Positions 25,303 to 35,348 of a stretch of 64,000 nt of DNA are shown one piece after another (position 1 is the stretch's first letter; each line of letters begins with the position of its first letter). The stretch covers positions 1 to 64,000 of the forward strand of contig JAKSDC010000019.1 in NCBI GenBank assembly GCA_022360275.1, given 5' to 3'. The position numbers and the translations under genes were made by a program. This DNA comes from Chlorobiales bacterium (lineage in GTDB: Bacteria; Bacteroidota; Chlorobiia; Chlorobiales; Chlorobiaceae). Below the pieces are notes generated by a model, which saw nothing but the letters and a program-made list of their open reading frames with translations, made no database searches and was not told where the DNA came from.

Positions 25303-27078
25303 ATGGATGTACAAGCGTGGACGTATCTTATCGTCGGTTTGACTTTTGCGCTCTATATCGGCATTGCAATATGGGCAAAGGCTGGATCTACTAAAGAATT
25401 TTACGTAGCGGGTGCCGGCGTTCCCCCTTTGGCAAACGGCATGGCAACTGCAGCTGACTGGATGTCGGCAGCATCGTTTATTTCAATGGCCGGTCTGATC
25501 TCTTTCATGGGATATGACGGCTCCATCTACCTGATGGGCTGGACCGGCGGCTATGTGCTACTCGCCCTGCTTCTCGCCCCGTATCTCAGAAAATTCGGAA
25601 AGTTCACCGTTCCTGATTTTGTCGGTGACCGTTACTATTCCAACACAGCAAGAACCGTCGCCGTTATCTGCGCGATTTTTGTTTCCTTCACCTACGTTGC
25701 AGGGCAGATGCGCGGGGTTGGCGTGGTGTTCTCGAGATTTCTTGAAGTACCGATCAACATCGGTATTCTCATCGGTATGGGCATCGTGTTTTTCTATGCT
25801 GTACTTGGCGGTATGAAAGGCATTACCTACACCCAGGTTGCCCAGTATTGCGTCCTCATCTTTGCATACATGGTTCCGGCTATCTTTATAGCAATCCAGA
25901 TTACCGGCACACCCCTTCCCCAGCAAGGCTTCGGAAGTATGCTTACCCCTGAATACGGAGGAGGCTACCTGCTCGACAAACTCGACGGCCTTCACCGGGA
26001 ACTTGGTTTTACCGCTTACACTGAAGGCAGCAAGCCCATGATCGATGTTTTCTTCATCACCTTCGCACTAATGGTCGGTACTGCCGGCCTCCCGCACGTC
26101 ATTGTCCGATTCTTCACCGTTCCGAAAGTTCGCGATGCACGTGTTTCAGCAGGCTGGGCGCTTGTCTTTATCGCCTTGCTTTATACCACCGCTCCCGCGG
26201 TTGCGGCATTCGCTCGCTATAATCTTATCACCACCGTCAGCAACACCCAGTATATCAATCTCCCTTCATGGTTCAAGACATGGGAAGGAACCGGTCTGAT
26301 TGCCTGGGTCGACAAAAACGATGACGGTGCGGTTCAGTACGTCAAAGGCAAGGCATTCGAGGGCAAGCCGGTATTTGTGAAAGGCAAGGGCGCTGAGGGT
26401 CAGCGACTCATTTCCAACGAGCTTACCAATAACAGGAACGAGCTGTATATCGACCGCGATATCATGGTTCTGGCAAACCCTGAAATCGCAAATCTTCCGG
26501 CATGGGTTATTGCCCTTGTCGCTGCCGGCGGACTTGCCGCTGCGCTCTCGACAGCTGCCGGTTTGCTTCTGGTTATCTCGACCTCTGTCGCACATGACCT
26601 GATTAAAAAACAGTTCAACCCTGACCTTTCCGAAAAAGCAGAGGTGACAATCGCACGTATTTCCGTTGCCTGTGCGGTTCTGATTGCTGGCTATTTCGGT
26701 ATCAATCCTCCAGGCTTCGTGGCCCAGGTTGTTGCTTTCGCGTTCGGTCTTGCCGCATCGTCGTTCTTCCCGGTCATTATCATGGGTATTTTCTACAAAC
26801 GAATGAACAAGGAAGGCGCAATCGCAGGAATGCTGTCCGGTATCGGCTTTACCGCAGCATACATTATCTATTTCAAATTCATCAACCCGGCTGCGAATAT
26901 TTCGGATAACTGGCTCTTCGGTATTTCACCTGAAGGAATCGGTACGGTAGGTATGATTATCAACTTTATCGTGAGCTTCATTGTGGCAAAAATCACGCCT
27001 GCACCGCCGGAAGACATTCAGGAACTGGTTGACAGCCTGAGATATCCGAAAGGAGCTGGAGAAGCTTCGATGCACTGA
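25303..27078 (+). CDS. Cation/organic-acid symporter of the SSS family (VC_2705/ActP-like)
   Basis: 591 aa with about 13 membrane helices. Motifs are AADWMSAASFISMAGL near the N-terminus, a sodium-site-like GTAGLPHVIVRFFTV near residue 260, and ALSTAAGLLLVIST in the second inverted repeat. A hydrophilic insert of about 80 residues (from WEGTGLIAWVDKNDDG) lies between helices, as in the VC_2705 subfamily that pairs with DUF4212. The substrate is probably acetate or another short organic acid; green sulfur bacteria assimilate acetate during phototrophic growth. A strong terminator follows. Confidence 0.9.
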   Translation: MDVQAWTYLIVGLTFALYIGIAIWAKAGSTKEFYVAGAGVPPLANGMATAADWMSAASFISMAGLISFMGYDGSIYLMGWTGGYVLLALLLAPYLRKFGKFTVPDFVGDRYYSNTARTVAVICAIFVSFTYVAGQMRGVGVVFSRFLEVPINIGILIGMGIVFFYAVLGGMKGITYTQVAQYCVLIFAYMVPAIFIAIQITGTPLPQQGFGSMLTPEYGGGYLLDKLDGLHRELGFTAYTEGSKPMIDVFFITFALMVGTAGLPHVIVRFFTVPKVRDARVSAGWALVFIALLYTTAPAVAAFARYNLITTVSNTQYINLPSWFKTWEGTGLIAWVDKNDDGAVQYVKGKAFEGKPVFVKGKGAEGQRLISNELTNNRNELYIDRDIMVLANPEIANLPAWVIALVAAGGLAAALSTAAGLLLVISTSVAHDLIKKQFNPDLSEKAEVTIARISVACAVLIAGYFGINPPGFVAQVVAFAFGLAASSFFPVIIMGIFYKRMNKEGAIAGMLSGIGFTAAYIIYFKFINPAANISDNWLFGISPEGIGTVGMIINFIVSFIVAKITPAPPEDIQELVDSLRYPKGAGEASMH

Positions 27079-27100
27079 GGCATTCAGGATCTTGTTCAGG

Positions 27101-27131
27101 AAAAGGCGCGGTTTCTCAACTGCGCCTTTTT
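27101..27131 (+). terminator. Rho-independent terminator after the symporter gene
   Basis: AAAAGGCGC and GCGCCTTTTT form a nine-to-ten bp stem ending in a T-run, 22 bases after the stop. Confidence 0.85.
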
Positions 27132-27246
27132 CATTTCCCGTACTGGATCTACAACAGCTTTGGCCACATGGGCCGTATAAGACCCCCAGCGGAAACCATT
27201 TATTTTCCACCTTGGTTCTTGAATTTCCAACCGCTCACCGTGATCG

Positions 27247-29193
27247 ATGATGGAAGAACCCGACAAAGGCCCAGTGAACAGGAAAAAAACAAAGCTTGAC
27301 CAAAAAGCCGCTGCCCTGCCATCCGCACCCGGAGTTTACCAGTTTAAAAACTCTTCGGGAAAAGTAATCTATGTGGGAAAAGCAAAAAGCCTTCGGTCAA
27401 GGGTTCGATCGTATTTCGGCAACAGCAATCAGTTTTACGGAAAAACCCGGATTCTCGTCAATCATATCGCCGACCTTGAAGTCATCATTACCTCGTCCGA
27501 AGTTGAAGCCCTGATCCTTGAAAACAATCTCATCAAGAAGTTTAAACCCCGCTACAATATCAATCTCAAGGATGATAAAACCTATCCTTACCTGGTCATA
27601 ACCAGGGAGCCTTTCCCGAGAATATTCCTTACAAGACAGTTAAAAAATGACGGGTCGAGATATTTCGGACCATATACCGAAGCCCGCCAGCTTCGATCGG
27701 TGCTCGAACTGATCAGTTCGATATTCCAGGTCAGGAGCTGCAAGCTCAAACTGACCGCGGAAAATATTGAACGAAAGAAATTCACGGTTTGCCTGGATTA
27801 CCACATTCATAAATGCAAAGGACCCTGTGAAGGATTTCAGTCTGAAACCGAGTACAACATTATGATCTCTGAAGTTGTCAGGCTTTTGAAAGGCAAGACT
27901 GCAGAGCTGACCCGCTCACTCACGGAAGAAATGTACCGGTGCGCAGAACAGTTGAAGTTCGAACAGGCTGCCGAGCTGAAAATGCAGATCAACGGATTGA
28001 AAAAATATGCTGAGCGCCAGAAAATCGTTACAACCGACCCGATTGATCGCGATGTTTTCGGAATAGCGAGACAGAGAGACGATGCCTGTGGAGTTGTCTT
28101 TAAAATCCGCGAAGGCAAACTGCTGGGGTCACAAAGAATGTATTTCTCGAATACGGAAGACGAACCCTTTGCAACACTGCTGTCGAAGTTTCTCGAAAAA
28201 TACTATCTGGAAACCCCTGACCTCGTCCCGCAGGAAATTTTCACACAGGCCCCCCTGGCTGAAGAAGAATGGAAAGCTCTTCATACACTGCTTTCAAACA
28301 CAAACAGACACGATAGGCCAGGCGGCAAAACAATACGCTTCATAACACCGCAACGGGGAGAAAAAGCCAAGCTTGTAGAGATGTGCGAGGAAAATGCCCG
28401 TCACCATTTGCAGGAATATTTGACGGAAAAACAGAAGCGCGGTGAAATTGCGCGGCAACATCCTGCCCTGGATGCTTTACAGAAAAACCTTCATCTGGAA
28501 CATACTCCCAGACGAATCGAGTGTTTCGACAACTCACATTTTCAGGGCAGTGATTACACCAGTTCCATGATATGCTTTATCGACGGGAAGCCCAGAAAAT
28601 CCGAATACAGAAAATTCAAATTGCGGAGCATGAAAGGCTCCGACGACTATGCGGCAATGCATGAAGCGCTGGTACGCCGCTATAGCGGAAAGCTTTCGAA
28701 AGAACTTCCGATGCCTGACCTTGTCGTGATCGACGGCGGAAAAGGTCAGGTTAACGTTGCCTGGAAAACCCTTGCCGACATGGAAATCAACGTGCCGGTC
28801 ATCGGCCTTGCAAAACGTCTTGAAGAAATCCACCTTCCTGGCGTCAGTGATCCTTTTAACCTTCCAAAAACTTCACCGGCTCTTAAGCTTCTGCAGAGGC
28901 TGCGGGATGAAGCACACCGATTCGCCATAAATTACCACCGGAAATTAAGAGCCGCACGCACGCTGAAAACGTCCCTGACCGACATTCCCGGTATAGGAGA
29001 AAAAAGCGCCATGAAACTTTTGGAAAAATTCGGCTCGATCGAACAGGTCGCAAAGGCTTCCCGGGAAGAGCTTCGGGAAATAACCGGCCGGAAAACCGCA
29101 GAGACGATCCTGAATTTTTTCAATGAGCCGGACACATCCGAAAACAACGATGACAGGGAACAGCTCACAGGAAACAATGGATTCAAAACCTGA
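27247..29193 (+). CDS. uvrC: Excinuclease ABC subunit UvrC
   Basis: Dual-incision nuclease of nucleotide excision repair. The 648-aa protein has the GIY-YIG domain (about 25-105, PGVYQFKNSSGKVIYVGKAK), the UVR motif for UvrB contact (about 225-260, EQLKFEQAAELKMQI), the RNase H-like nuclease core (ECFDNSHFQGSDYTSSM, VIDGGKGQV), and a C-terminal double helix-hairpin-helix (TDIPGIGEKSAMKLLEKFGS). Two adjacent ATGs (27247, 27250) could serve as start. A short spacer separates it from the TPR gene. Confidence 0.97.
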   Translation: MMEEPDKGPVNRKKTKLDQKAAALPSAPGVYQFKNSSGKVIYVGKAKSLRSRVRSYFGNSNQFYGKTRILVNHIADLEVIITSSEVEALILENNLIKKFKPRYNINLKDDKTYPYLVITREPFPRIFLTRQLKNDGSRYFGPYTEARQLRSVLELISSIFQVRSCKLKLTAENIERKKFTVCLDYHIHKCKGPCEGFQSETEYNIMISEVVRLLKGKTAELTRSLTEEMYRCAEQLKFEQAAELKMQINGLKKYAERQKIVTTDPIDRDVFGIARQRDDACGVVFKIREGKLLGSQRMYFSNTEDEPFATLLSKFLEKYYLETPDLVPQEIFTQAPLAEEEWKALHTLLSNTNRHDRPGGKTIRFITPQRGEKAKLVEMCEENARHHLQEYLTEKQKRGEIARQHPALDALQKNLHLEHTPRRIECFDNSHFQGSDYTSSMICFIDGKPRKSEYRKFKLRSMKGSDDYAAMHEALVRRYSGKLSKELPMPDLVVIDGGKGQVNVAWKTLADMEINVPVIGLAKRLEEIHLPGVSDPFNLPKTSPALKLLQRLRDEAHRFAINYHRKLRAARTLKTSLTDIPGIGEKSAMKLLEKFGSIEQVAKASREELREITGRKTAETILNFFNEPDTSENNDDREQLTGNNGFKT

Positions 29194-29310
29194 ACAGGAT
29201 TATTCAGAAGGGTTTTATGAGAAGCTCTCTTTTTGCAAAAAATTCTTGTATATTTGTTTTGACATGTAGCAGAAGGAAACGAAGAAACGAAGAAATTATA
29301 CTCTACATCT

Positions 29311-30711
29311 ATGAGCTTCCTTGACTTCTTTGATGAAGGCGGCAATTATGACACGAACGGTTCTTTCAGAAAAATTCAACTTGACGATCTCGATCTAACA
29401 TCCATATATGATAGTGAAGAACTGATTGAAGTAATCAACCAGTTCAATGATGAGGGAAAGCATCAGGAAGCACTGACTGTCGCCCGTCATTTAGCCGAAA
29501 CCGCTTCCTATAATGCAGAATCCTGGTTTCATCTGGGAAACTGTTTGACCGTCAACGGCATCTTTGATGACGCAAAAAGGGCATTTACAAAAGCTGCTCT
29601 GCTTAGTCCGGCAGACAGTGAAATGATACTCAACCTTGCCCTTGCGCACTTCAATACAGCCGACTACCAGGCCGCTCTTGACAAACTTGATTCCATTGTT
29701 TTCGACTCATCTCTCGAAAAGGAATTGTATTTCTACCGTGGGCTTATCCTGCAGAAACTGGAGCGGTACAAAGAGTCTGAACAGCACCTTGAAAAATGCC
29801 TTAGCCTGGCACCTGATTTTACCGAGGCCTGGTATGAGCTTGCTTTCTGCAAGGATGTGCTCGGAAAAATGGAGGAAAGTTCTGTCTGTTATCAAAAAAC
29901 CATTGACCAGGACCCTTACAATGTCAACGCATGGTACAACAAGGGACTTGTTCTCAGCAAACTGAAAAAATACGATGAAGCCCTCGAGTGTTACGATATG
30001 GCAATTGCTATCGCTGATGATTTCAGCTCTGCGTGGTACAATCGGGCGAACGTATTGGCAATTACAGGCAAAATAGAAGAAGCTGCCGAAAGCTATCTTA
30101 AAACCATTGAATTCGAGCCTGACGACATCAATGCACTATACAATCTGGGCATTGCTTACGAGGAACTGGAAGAATACGACAATGCCATCTCTCACTATTC
30201 GCGCTGTATAGAACTGAAACCGGATTTCGCGGACGCATGGTTTGCCCTGGCCTGCTGCTATGAAGCCGACAAGGCATACGACAAGGCGCTGCAATCTATC
30301 AATCGCGCACTTGAGCATATTCCCGGTTCGATCGATTTCCTTCTTTTGAAAGCAGAGATTTATTACAATATGGAGCAACTGGATCTCTCGATTCAAACCT
30401 ATGAGAAGATCCTTGAACTGGAAGCCGAATCTCCACAGATATGGCTTGATTATGCTCTTGTCCTGCGTGAAGCCTCCCGGTATACCGAATCAATCAGCGC
30501 TCTTGAGAAATCACTGCAGCTCCAGCCACAGTCTGCCGACGCACATTTTGAAATAGCAGCTACATATTTCGCTCTTGGCGATAAAAAAAGCACTATCAGT
30601 GCGCTGACAAAAGCGTTCACGATCGATCCCGGCAAAAAGCAGCTTTTCAAAAACGCTTTCCCTGAACTGTACAATCAGGATTCCATTCGTAAAATACTGG
30701 GAATAATCTGA
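29311..30711 (+). CDS. Tetratricopeptide-repeat protein
   Basis: 466 aa with about eleven consecutive TPR units from about residue 40 to 440 (for example AWYNKGLVLSKLKKYDEALE and ALYNLGIAYEELEEYDNAIS). No signal peptide or other domain is visible, so it is a cytoplasmic scaffold of unknown partner. The N-terminus is acidic (SFLDFFDEGG). The upstream spacer contains GAAACGAAGAAACGAAGAAA, a purine-rich direct repeat just before the start. aroE follows after 18 bases. Confidence 0.85.
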   Translation: MSFLDFFDEGGNYDTNGSFRKIQLDDLDLTSIYDSEELIEVINQFNDEGKHQEALTVARHLAETASYNAESWFHLGNCLTVNGIFDDAKRAFTKAALLSPADSEMILNLALAHFNTADYQAALDKLDSIVFDSSLEKELYFYRGLILQKLERYKESEQHLEKCLSLAPDFTEAWYELAFCKDVLGKMEESSVCYQKTIDQDPYNVNAWYNKGLVLSKLKKYDEALECYDMAIAIADDFSSAWYNRANVLAITGKIEEAAESYLKTIEFEPDDINALYNLGIAYEELEEYDNAISHYSRCIELKPDFADAWFALACCYEADKAYDKALQSINRALEHIPGSIDFLLLKAEIYYNMEQLDLSIQTYEKILELEAESPQIWLDYALVLREASRYTESISALEKSLQLQPQSADAHFEIAATYFALGDKKSTISALTKAFTIDPGKKQLFKNAFPELYNQDSIRKILGII

Positions 30712-30729
30712 GCACCGGTACCTGATTGT

Positions 30730-31611
30730 ATGCACAGCGCAAAAAAAATCCTCGGACTGATTGGAAGAAACGTTGACTATTCCTATTCACCTTATATTCA
30801 CAACACAGCTGCAGAAATCCTGCAGCTGCCCTATTATTATACGATTTTCAATATCCCGTCCCCCGATCTCGTCCCCCCGGCCCTTGAAGGTGCAAAAGCA
30901 CTCGGCATAGCAGGCTTCAATGTCACCATTCCTTACAAGCAGAACGTTGCTGCCTGCATGGATAAACTTTCTCCTGAAGCAGAAGCTGTTGGCGCGGTCA
31001 ATACCATCGTCAATCATGCCGGAACGCTTGTTGGCTACAATACGGATATTGCCGGAATCATCACACCTCTCGAGCCATACAGGTCCATGATAGAAGGTCA
31101 GCCGATCGGGATTTTTGGCAATGGGGGAGCTGCGATGGCTGCGGTCGAAGCCCTGAACAGTCATTTTCGTTCCTCGGTCGTTCACCTGTTTACCAGAAAC
31201 CGGGAAAAAGGCCGGGCGCTTTGCAATCATTTCCGCCAGAAAACTCCTCCGGTATCTTTTTCAATCCACCCATTTAATGACTATTCGGCTCTCAGCCGCT
31301 GCAAACTCCTGATCAACGCTACGCCAATAGGCACAAAAGGCGTGGATCCCGGAAACAGCAACAGCATCATCCCCCCCGGAACGGAGGCAATCCACCGCGG
31401 CCAGATTATTTTCGATATGGTTTACAATCCCATGGAAACCCGGTTGCTGAAAACAGCCCGCGAGGCTGGTGCAGTAACGATTCCGGGAATCGATATGCTT
31501 ATCGGTCAAGCATCCCGTTCATTCGAGATCTGGACGGGGAAACCAATGCCCTCCGGACCGGTGAAAGAAAGGCTCCTGAAAATGCTCGATGCAGACAGCC
31601 GACCGTCCTGA
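30730..31611 (+). CDS. aroE: Shikimate dehydrogenase AroE
   Basis: Reduces 3-dehydroshikimate with NADPH in the chorismate pathway. The 293-aa protein has the substrate motif YSYSPYIHN, the catalytic Lys and surroundings in [16 protein letters not shown], and the nucleotide loop FGNGGAAMA. The C-terminal [18 protein letters not shown] is the usual closing helix motif. It lies between the TPR gene and lspA on the same strand. Confidence 0.95.
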   Translation: MHSAKKILGLIGRNVDYSYSPYIHNTAAEILQLPYYYTIFNIPSPDLVPPALEGAKALGIAGFNVTIPYKQNVAACMDKLSPEAEAVGAVNTIVNHAGTLVGYNTDIAGIITPLEPYRSMIEGQPIGIFGNGGAAMAAVEALNSHFRSSVVHLFTRNREKGRALCNHFRQKTPPVSFSIHPFNDYSALSRCKLLINATPIGTKGVDPGNSNSIIPPGTEAIHRGQIIFDMVYNPMETRLLKTAREAGAVTIPGIDMLIGQASRSFEIWTGKPMPSGPVKERLLKMLDADSRPS

Positions 31612-31651
31612 CGAACCATAATTCCTATGATAATACCTTATCCACTCAATC

Positions 31652-32140
31652 ATGTTATTGTTGTTTATCGTTGCCTCCCTGGTTGTCCTCCTCGACCAGT
31701 TTACCAAACAGCTTGCAGTCAATCATCTGATGCGGAACGAAAAGAGCATCGTACTTATAGCTGACTGGCTGAAACTTACCTATACGGAAAACAGCGGCAT
31801 TGCATTCGGTGTGTCTCTGGGGTCCCGAACGGCACTCATCATCATCACAGCGCTTATTCTTGTCGCCCTGCTTCTCTACGTTGTCTTATCAAAAAATCGT
31901 AAGCCGTCTTTTCTTATAACGTTCGGCCTTATTTTAGGCGGAGGTATCGGAAACCTTATCGACCGCGCAACAATCGGCAGAGTGGTCGATTTCATCCACG
32001 TGGACATCTATCAGGGATACCTTTTCGGGTCCTGGGTGTCACTATGGCCGGTTTTTAACGTTGCCGACTCCGCGATTACCGTCGGGGCCTGCGTTCTTTT
32101 GATTTTTTACAACAGGATCTTCAATACAGATGTTCGTTGA
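31652..32140 (+). CDS. lspA: Lipoprotein signal peptidase LspA
   Basis: Membrane aspartyl protease that removes signal peptides from prolipoproteins. The 162 aa contain four membrane helices, the DQFTKQ start of the family, [10 protein letters not shown], and the two catalytic Asp regions [16 protein letters not shown] and [10 protein letters not shown]. The stop overlaps the tatD-like start by 11 bases. Confidence 0.96.
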   Translation: MLLLFIVASLVVLLDQFTKQLAVNHLMRNEKSIVLIADWLKLTYTENSGIAFGVSLGSRTALIIITALILVALLLYVVLSKNRKPSFLITFGLILGGGIGNLIDRATIGRVVDFIHVDIYQGYLFGSWVSLWPVFNVADSAITVGACVLLIFYNRIFNTDVR

Positions 32141-32933
32141 CGTCCACTGCCATCTCTCCTTTCCTGACTTTGACAACGATCGGAACGCCGTTATCGACCG
32201 GCTACAGGAACACAACATCTCTTTGCTCATCGATCCCGGCACCGACCCGGCAACAAGTAAACGCTCGATTGAACTGTCGACTTTTTACAAATTTATTTAC
32301 CCGACGGTCGGACTGCACCCGCACGATGTTACCGACATGGTGCCTGAACAGACTTTCAGTGAGCTCGAGACTCTTGCAGCATCACCACGGGTGGTCGGCA
32401 TAGGAGAAATCGGTCTCGATTATCACTATCATGATCACCACCCCGAGCAGCAAAAAGCTGTATTTCGCATCATGCTCCGACTTGCAAAAAAACTTGATCT
32501 ACCCGCGGTAATCCATAGCAGAGACGCGTGGGAAGACACTCTGAATATCCTCAATGAGGAAAAATGCTCGAATCTCCGGGGTATGATGCATTGTTTTTCA
32601 GGCAATACTGAAATTGCCCGTGAATGTATACGGCTCGGGTTTAAAATATCTGTCCCCGGCACCCTTACCTATAAAAAGTCCTCTCTTCCAACTGTTGTCC
32701 ATGACCTCGATATACAAGACCTCCTTACCGAAACAGATGCCCCTTGGCTTGCGCCTGTTCCTTTCAGAGGAAAACGTAACGAACCGTCCCATGTGCGGTT
32801 CGTTGCGCAAAAAATTGCGGAAATCAAAGACCTTCCGCTTGAAACAACCGCCGGAATCATAAAAAGCACCGCACTTGATTTGTTTTCTCTTTCAGCAACC
32901 AGCGACAAACACCGGGAAAAAAGAAATCCGTGA
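32130..32933 (+). CDS. tatD: TatD-family metal-dependent DNase
   Basis: 267 aa TIM-barrel hydrolase with metal ligands in [30 protein letters not shown] and [12 protein letters not shown]. TatD enzymes act as 3'-5' nucleases in DNA repair and quality control. The 11-base overlap with lspA suggests translational coupling. Confidence 0.93.
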   Translation: MFVDVHCHLSFPDFDNDRNAVIDRLQEHNISLLIDPGTDPATSKRSIELSTFYKFIYPTVGLHPHDVTDMVPEQTFSELETLAASPRVVGIGEIGLDYHYHDHHPEQQKAVFRIMLRLAKKLDLPAVIHSRDAWEDTLNILNEEKCSNLRGMMHCFSGNTEIARECIRLGFKISVPGTLTYKKSSLPTVVHDLDIQDLLTETDAPWLAPVPFRGKRNEPSHVRFVAQKIAEIKDLPLETTAGIIKSTALDLFSLSATSDKHREKRNP

Positions 32934-32983
32934 GGCTTTGAAATGCGGAGAGACTTGCTTAGGTTGCTCATCAAGGTTTACAA

Positions 32984-33724
32984 ATGTATCCCGGCAAAAT
33001 AAAAGCCCTTGAAATGGAACCGTCAGAGCAGAAACCCGAAAAAGAGATACCATCGATTGAAACCTCCGGCCATGAAGAAAAGCTTGAACGGCTGGTCGAT
33101 TTTTTGTTACTCAATAAAAATCTCATCATTGCGGTAACTGTCGGCGTCCTTGCCGCTGGCGCAGGTCTCTTTTTCTATCAGCAGCAGCACCGGACAACTG
33201 AAGCTTCGGCTTACCGCCTGTTATCCGCTGCCGAGTCGGTTGCCGATGCAGGAAACTGGCAACTGGCAATCGATGGAAACGATTCCATAAAAGGTCTCAG
33301 ACAGATTGTTAAGGAATACGGATCGACCCCGAGCGGCAACCGGGCAAAAATCCTTATCGGAGACAGCTTTCTCGCTTTAGGAAAAATTGATTCCTCTTTA
33401 TCATACTACCAGGAATATGCTGGAAAAAACCCTGATCTTGCCGCTTCGGCAATAGCCGGTGAAGCTACATGCCACCTCCTTAACCAGGAATTTTCCGAAG
33501 CCGCAGCTGCGTTTGAAAAAGCATCCGAAACAGCGGAAAACCAGGCTCTCAAAGCCTCATACCTTTCGGATGCGGCAGACACGTATCGGTTGAATGGCAG
33601 TATAGACAAAGCAGTTGATCTTTATAAACAGGTCATTCGGCAATATCCGGGTTTTGCCGCCACGGCAAATGCACAGGAATCCCTGCTTGCGCTTGCCGGA
33701 AAAACAGGCAACGTTGATCTGTAG
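32984..33724 (+). CDS. Membrane-anchored TPR protein (YfgM-like)
   Basis: 246 aa with one membrane helix at about residues 47-65 (NLIIAVTVGVLAAGAGLFF), a short cytoplasmic N-terminus and a long exported part with several TPR-like pairs (AKILIGDSFLALGKIDSSLSY, AADTYRLNGSIDKAVDLYKQ). The design resembles YfgM/Tol-Pal-linked TPR proteins that assist envelope protein folding. A cyclophilin-type prolyl isomerase follows after 30 bases. An alternative start is the ATG at 33014. Confidence 0.8.
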   Translation: MYPGKIKALEMEPSEQKPEKEIPSIETSGHEEKLERLVDFLLLNKNLIIAVTVGVLAAGAGLFFYQQQHRTTEASAYRLLSAAESVADAGNWQLAIDGNDSIKGLRQIVKEYGSTPSGNRAKILIGDSFLALGKIDSSLSYYQEYAGKNPDLAASAIAGEATCHLLNQEFSEAAAAFEKASETAENQALKASYLSDAADTYRLNGSIDKAVDLYKQVIRQYPGFAATANAQESLLALAGKTGNVDL

Positions 33725-33754
33725 AACAAACCACAACCAATTATACACCAGAAA

Positions 33755-34243
33755 ATGAGCACCAAATACAAGATTAAAACGAACCTTGGCGATATTACCG
33801 TATCCCTCTATGACGATACCCCTCAGCATAAGGAAAACTTCGAAAAGCTTGTCGATGAAAAGTACTATGACGGCATTCGCTTTCACCGGGTCATCGAAGG
33901 ATTCATGATCCAGACCGGAGACCCGCTTTCGCGTAGCGATGACAACCGTATGCTGCACGGCACGGGTGGACCGGATTATCGTATTCCGGCGGAGCTTAAA
34001 CATCCTAACGAGAAAGGGAGCCTTGCAGCCGCAAGAGACAATAATCCTCAAAAAGCATCTTCCGGCAGCCAGTTTTACATCAACCAGGCTGACAATGATT
34101 TTCTGGACGGTGAATATACCGTTTTCGGCAAGGTAACCGACGGGATCGATGTTGTAGATACAATCGCTGCCGTTGAGACGGATTTCAATGACAACCCCGT
34201 TGACCCGGTGACCATTGAGACCATCGAGATAATCCAGGCCTGA
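33755..34243 (+). CDS. Cyclophilin-type peptidyl-prolyl isomerase
   Basis: 162 aa with the cyclophilin core: YYDGIRFHRVIEGFMIQTGDP, GSLAAARDNNPQKASSGSQFYI, and YTVFGKVTDG. No signal peptide is present, so it acts in the cytoplasm. The active-site Arg in FHRVI and the QFYI residues are kept. Confidence 0.95.
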   Translation: MSTKYKIKTNLGDITVSLYDDTPQHKENFEKLVDEKYYDGIRFHRVIEGFMIQTGDPLSRSDDNRMLHGTGGPDYRIPAELKHPNEKGSLAAARDNNPQKASSGSQFYINQADNDFLDGEYTVFGKVTDGIDVVDTIAAVETDFNDNPVDPVTIETIEIIQA

Positions 34244-34395
34244 GCTGAAACAGCCTATGTCACGGCTTGCCGACAAATAATCGAAAACAGCATTGGACAA
34301 AAGCCGCTATTCAATAGTCGTTTCCATCCTGTTGCTGTTACAGGAAGATTGAAGAATCGCTCAATAGACCGTAAAAAAGAATTCGTCAGAGCAGA

Positions 34396-35091
34396 ATGGG
34401 TAGAATAGCACAAAATCTGCAGCAAATAGATGAAGAGATCCGGTCTGTTTGCAGCAAGGCCGGCAGGAACCCGTCCGATATACGTCTGATTGCTGTTTCG
34501 AAAACCAAACCCGCAGCACTGGTAAAGGAGGCCTATGATGCAGGCCAGCTGGATATCGGTGAAAGCTATGTCCAGGAGTTTCTCGAAAAACAGGGCTCTG
34601 AAAAGCTTTCAGGTCTTCCGTTACAATGGCATTTCATCGGACACCTTCAGTCAAACAAGGTGAAAGATATTGTCGGTAAAGTTTCCCTGATCCACGGCAT
34701 CGACAAAATCGGAACAGCACGGGAGTTGTCAAAACGGGCTTCAGCAAAAAACGTCGCAGCCGATTACCTCATCGAGATCAATACTTCCGGAGAAAGTTCA
34801 AAATTCGGCCTGTCCCCGGACGCACTCCTCTCTGAAGCCCCCTATTTTTTCGATCTCCCGAATATCCGTCTCAGAGGCCTCATGACTATTGCTTCGCCTG
34901 ACAGGAACAAGGCCAGAGAGGAGTTTCGTATGCTTGCCAAACTGCTTGAACAGCTTAAGAAAATTTCGCCCAGCCCGGCTCTTCTGACAGAACTTTCCAT
35001 GGGTATGAGTCAGGATTACGACATCGCCATCGAAGAGGGAACAACAATGATCCGTATAGGAACCGCCATCTTCGGATCACGGCAGCGATAA
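34396..35091 (+). CDS. YggS-family pyridoxal-phosphate homeostasis protein
   Basis: 231 aa, single alanine-racemase-like barrel. The PLP lysine lies in RLIAVSKTKPA, with HFIGHLQSNK, SGESSKFGL, LRGLMTI and ELSMGMSQDYDIAIEEGTTMIRIGTAIFG, the family signature. Members balance free PLP and amino acid pools. A 152-base spacer precedes it and a 257-base spacer without an obvious gene follows. Confidence 0.95.
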   Translation: MGRIAQNLQQIDEEIRSVCSKAGRNPSDIRLIAVSKTKPAALVKEAYDAGQLDIGESYVQEFLEKQGSEKLSGLPLQWHFIGHLQSNKVKDIVGKVSLIHGIDKIGTARELSKRASAKNVAADYLIEINTSGESSKFGLSPDALLSEAPYFFDLPNIRLRGLMTIASPDRNKAREEFRMLAKLLEQLKKISPSPALLTELSMGMSQDYDIAIEEGTTMIRIGTAIFGSRQR

Positions 35092-35348
35092 AAGAGAATT
35101 GCTGAACTGTTGCGCCGTATGCCGCGATGGCAGTGACCATCCATAAGGGTCTTTCTATGTATTGTCTGAAACCAATCAGCCATCTCGACCCGGCAATCAG
35201 AGCAAGGATACCGGGGCAATCGTCAAATATCACTTATTATCGAGCATAATTTGAATCGGTCGGTTCAGGATTTTATATTGCACGATTGATTATTTTGCAA
35301 AGTTTTTGCCCTTGAACCGAGGTCGTTAACGCCGGGGTCCGTTACCAT

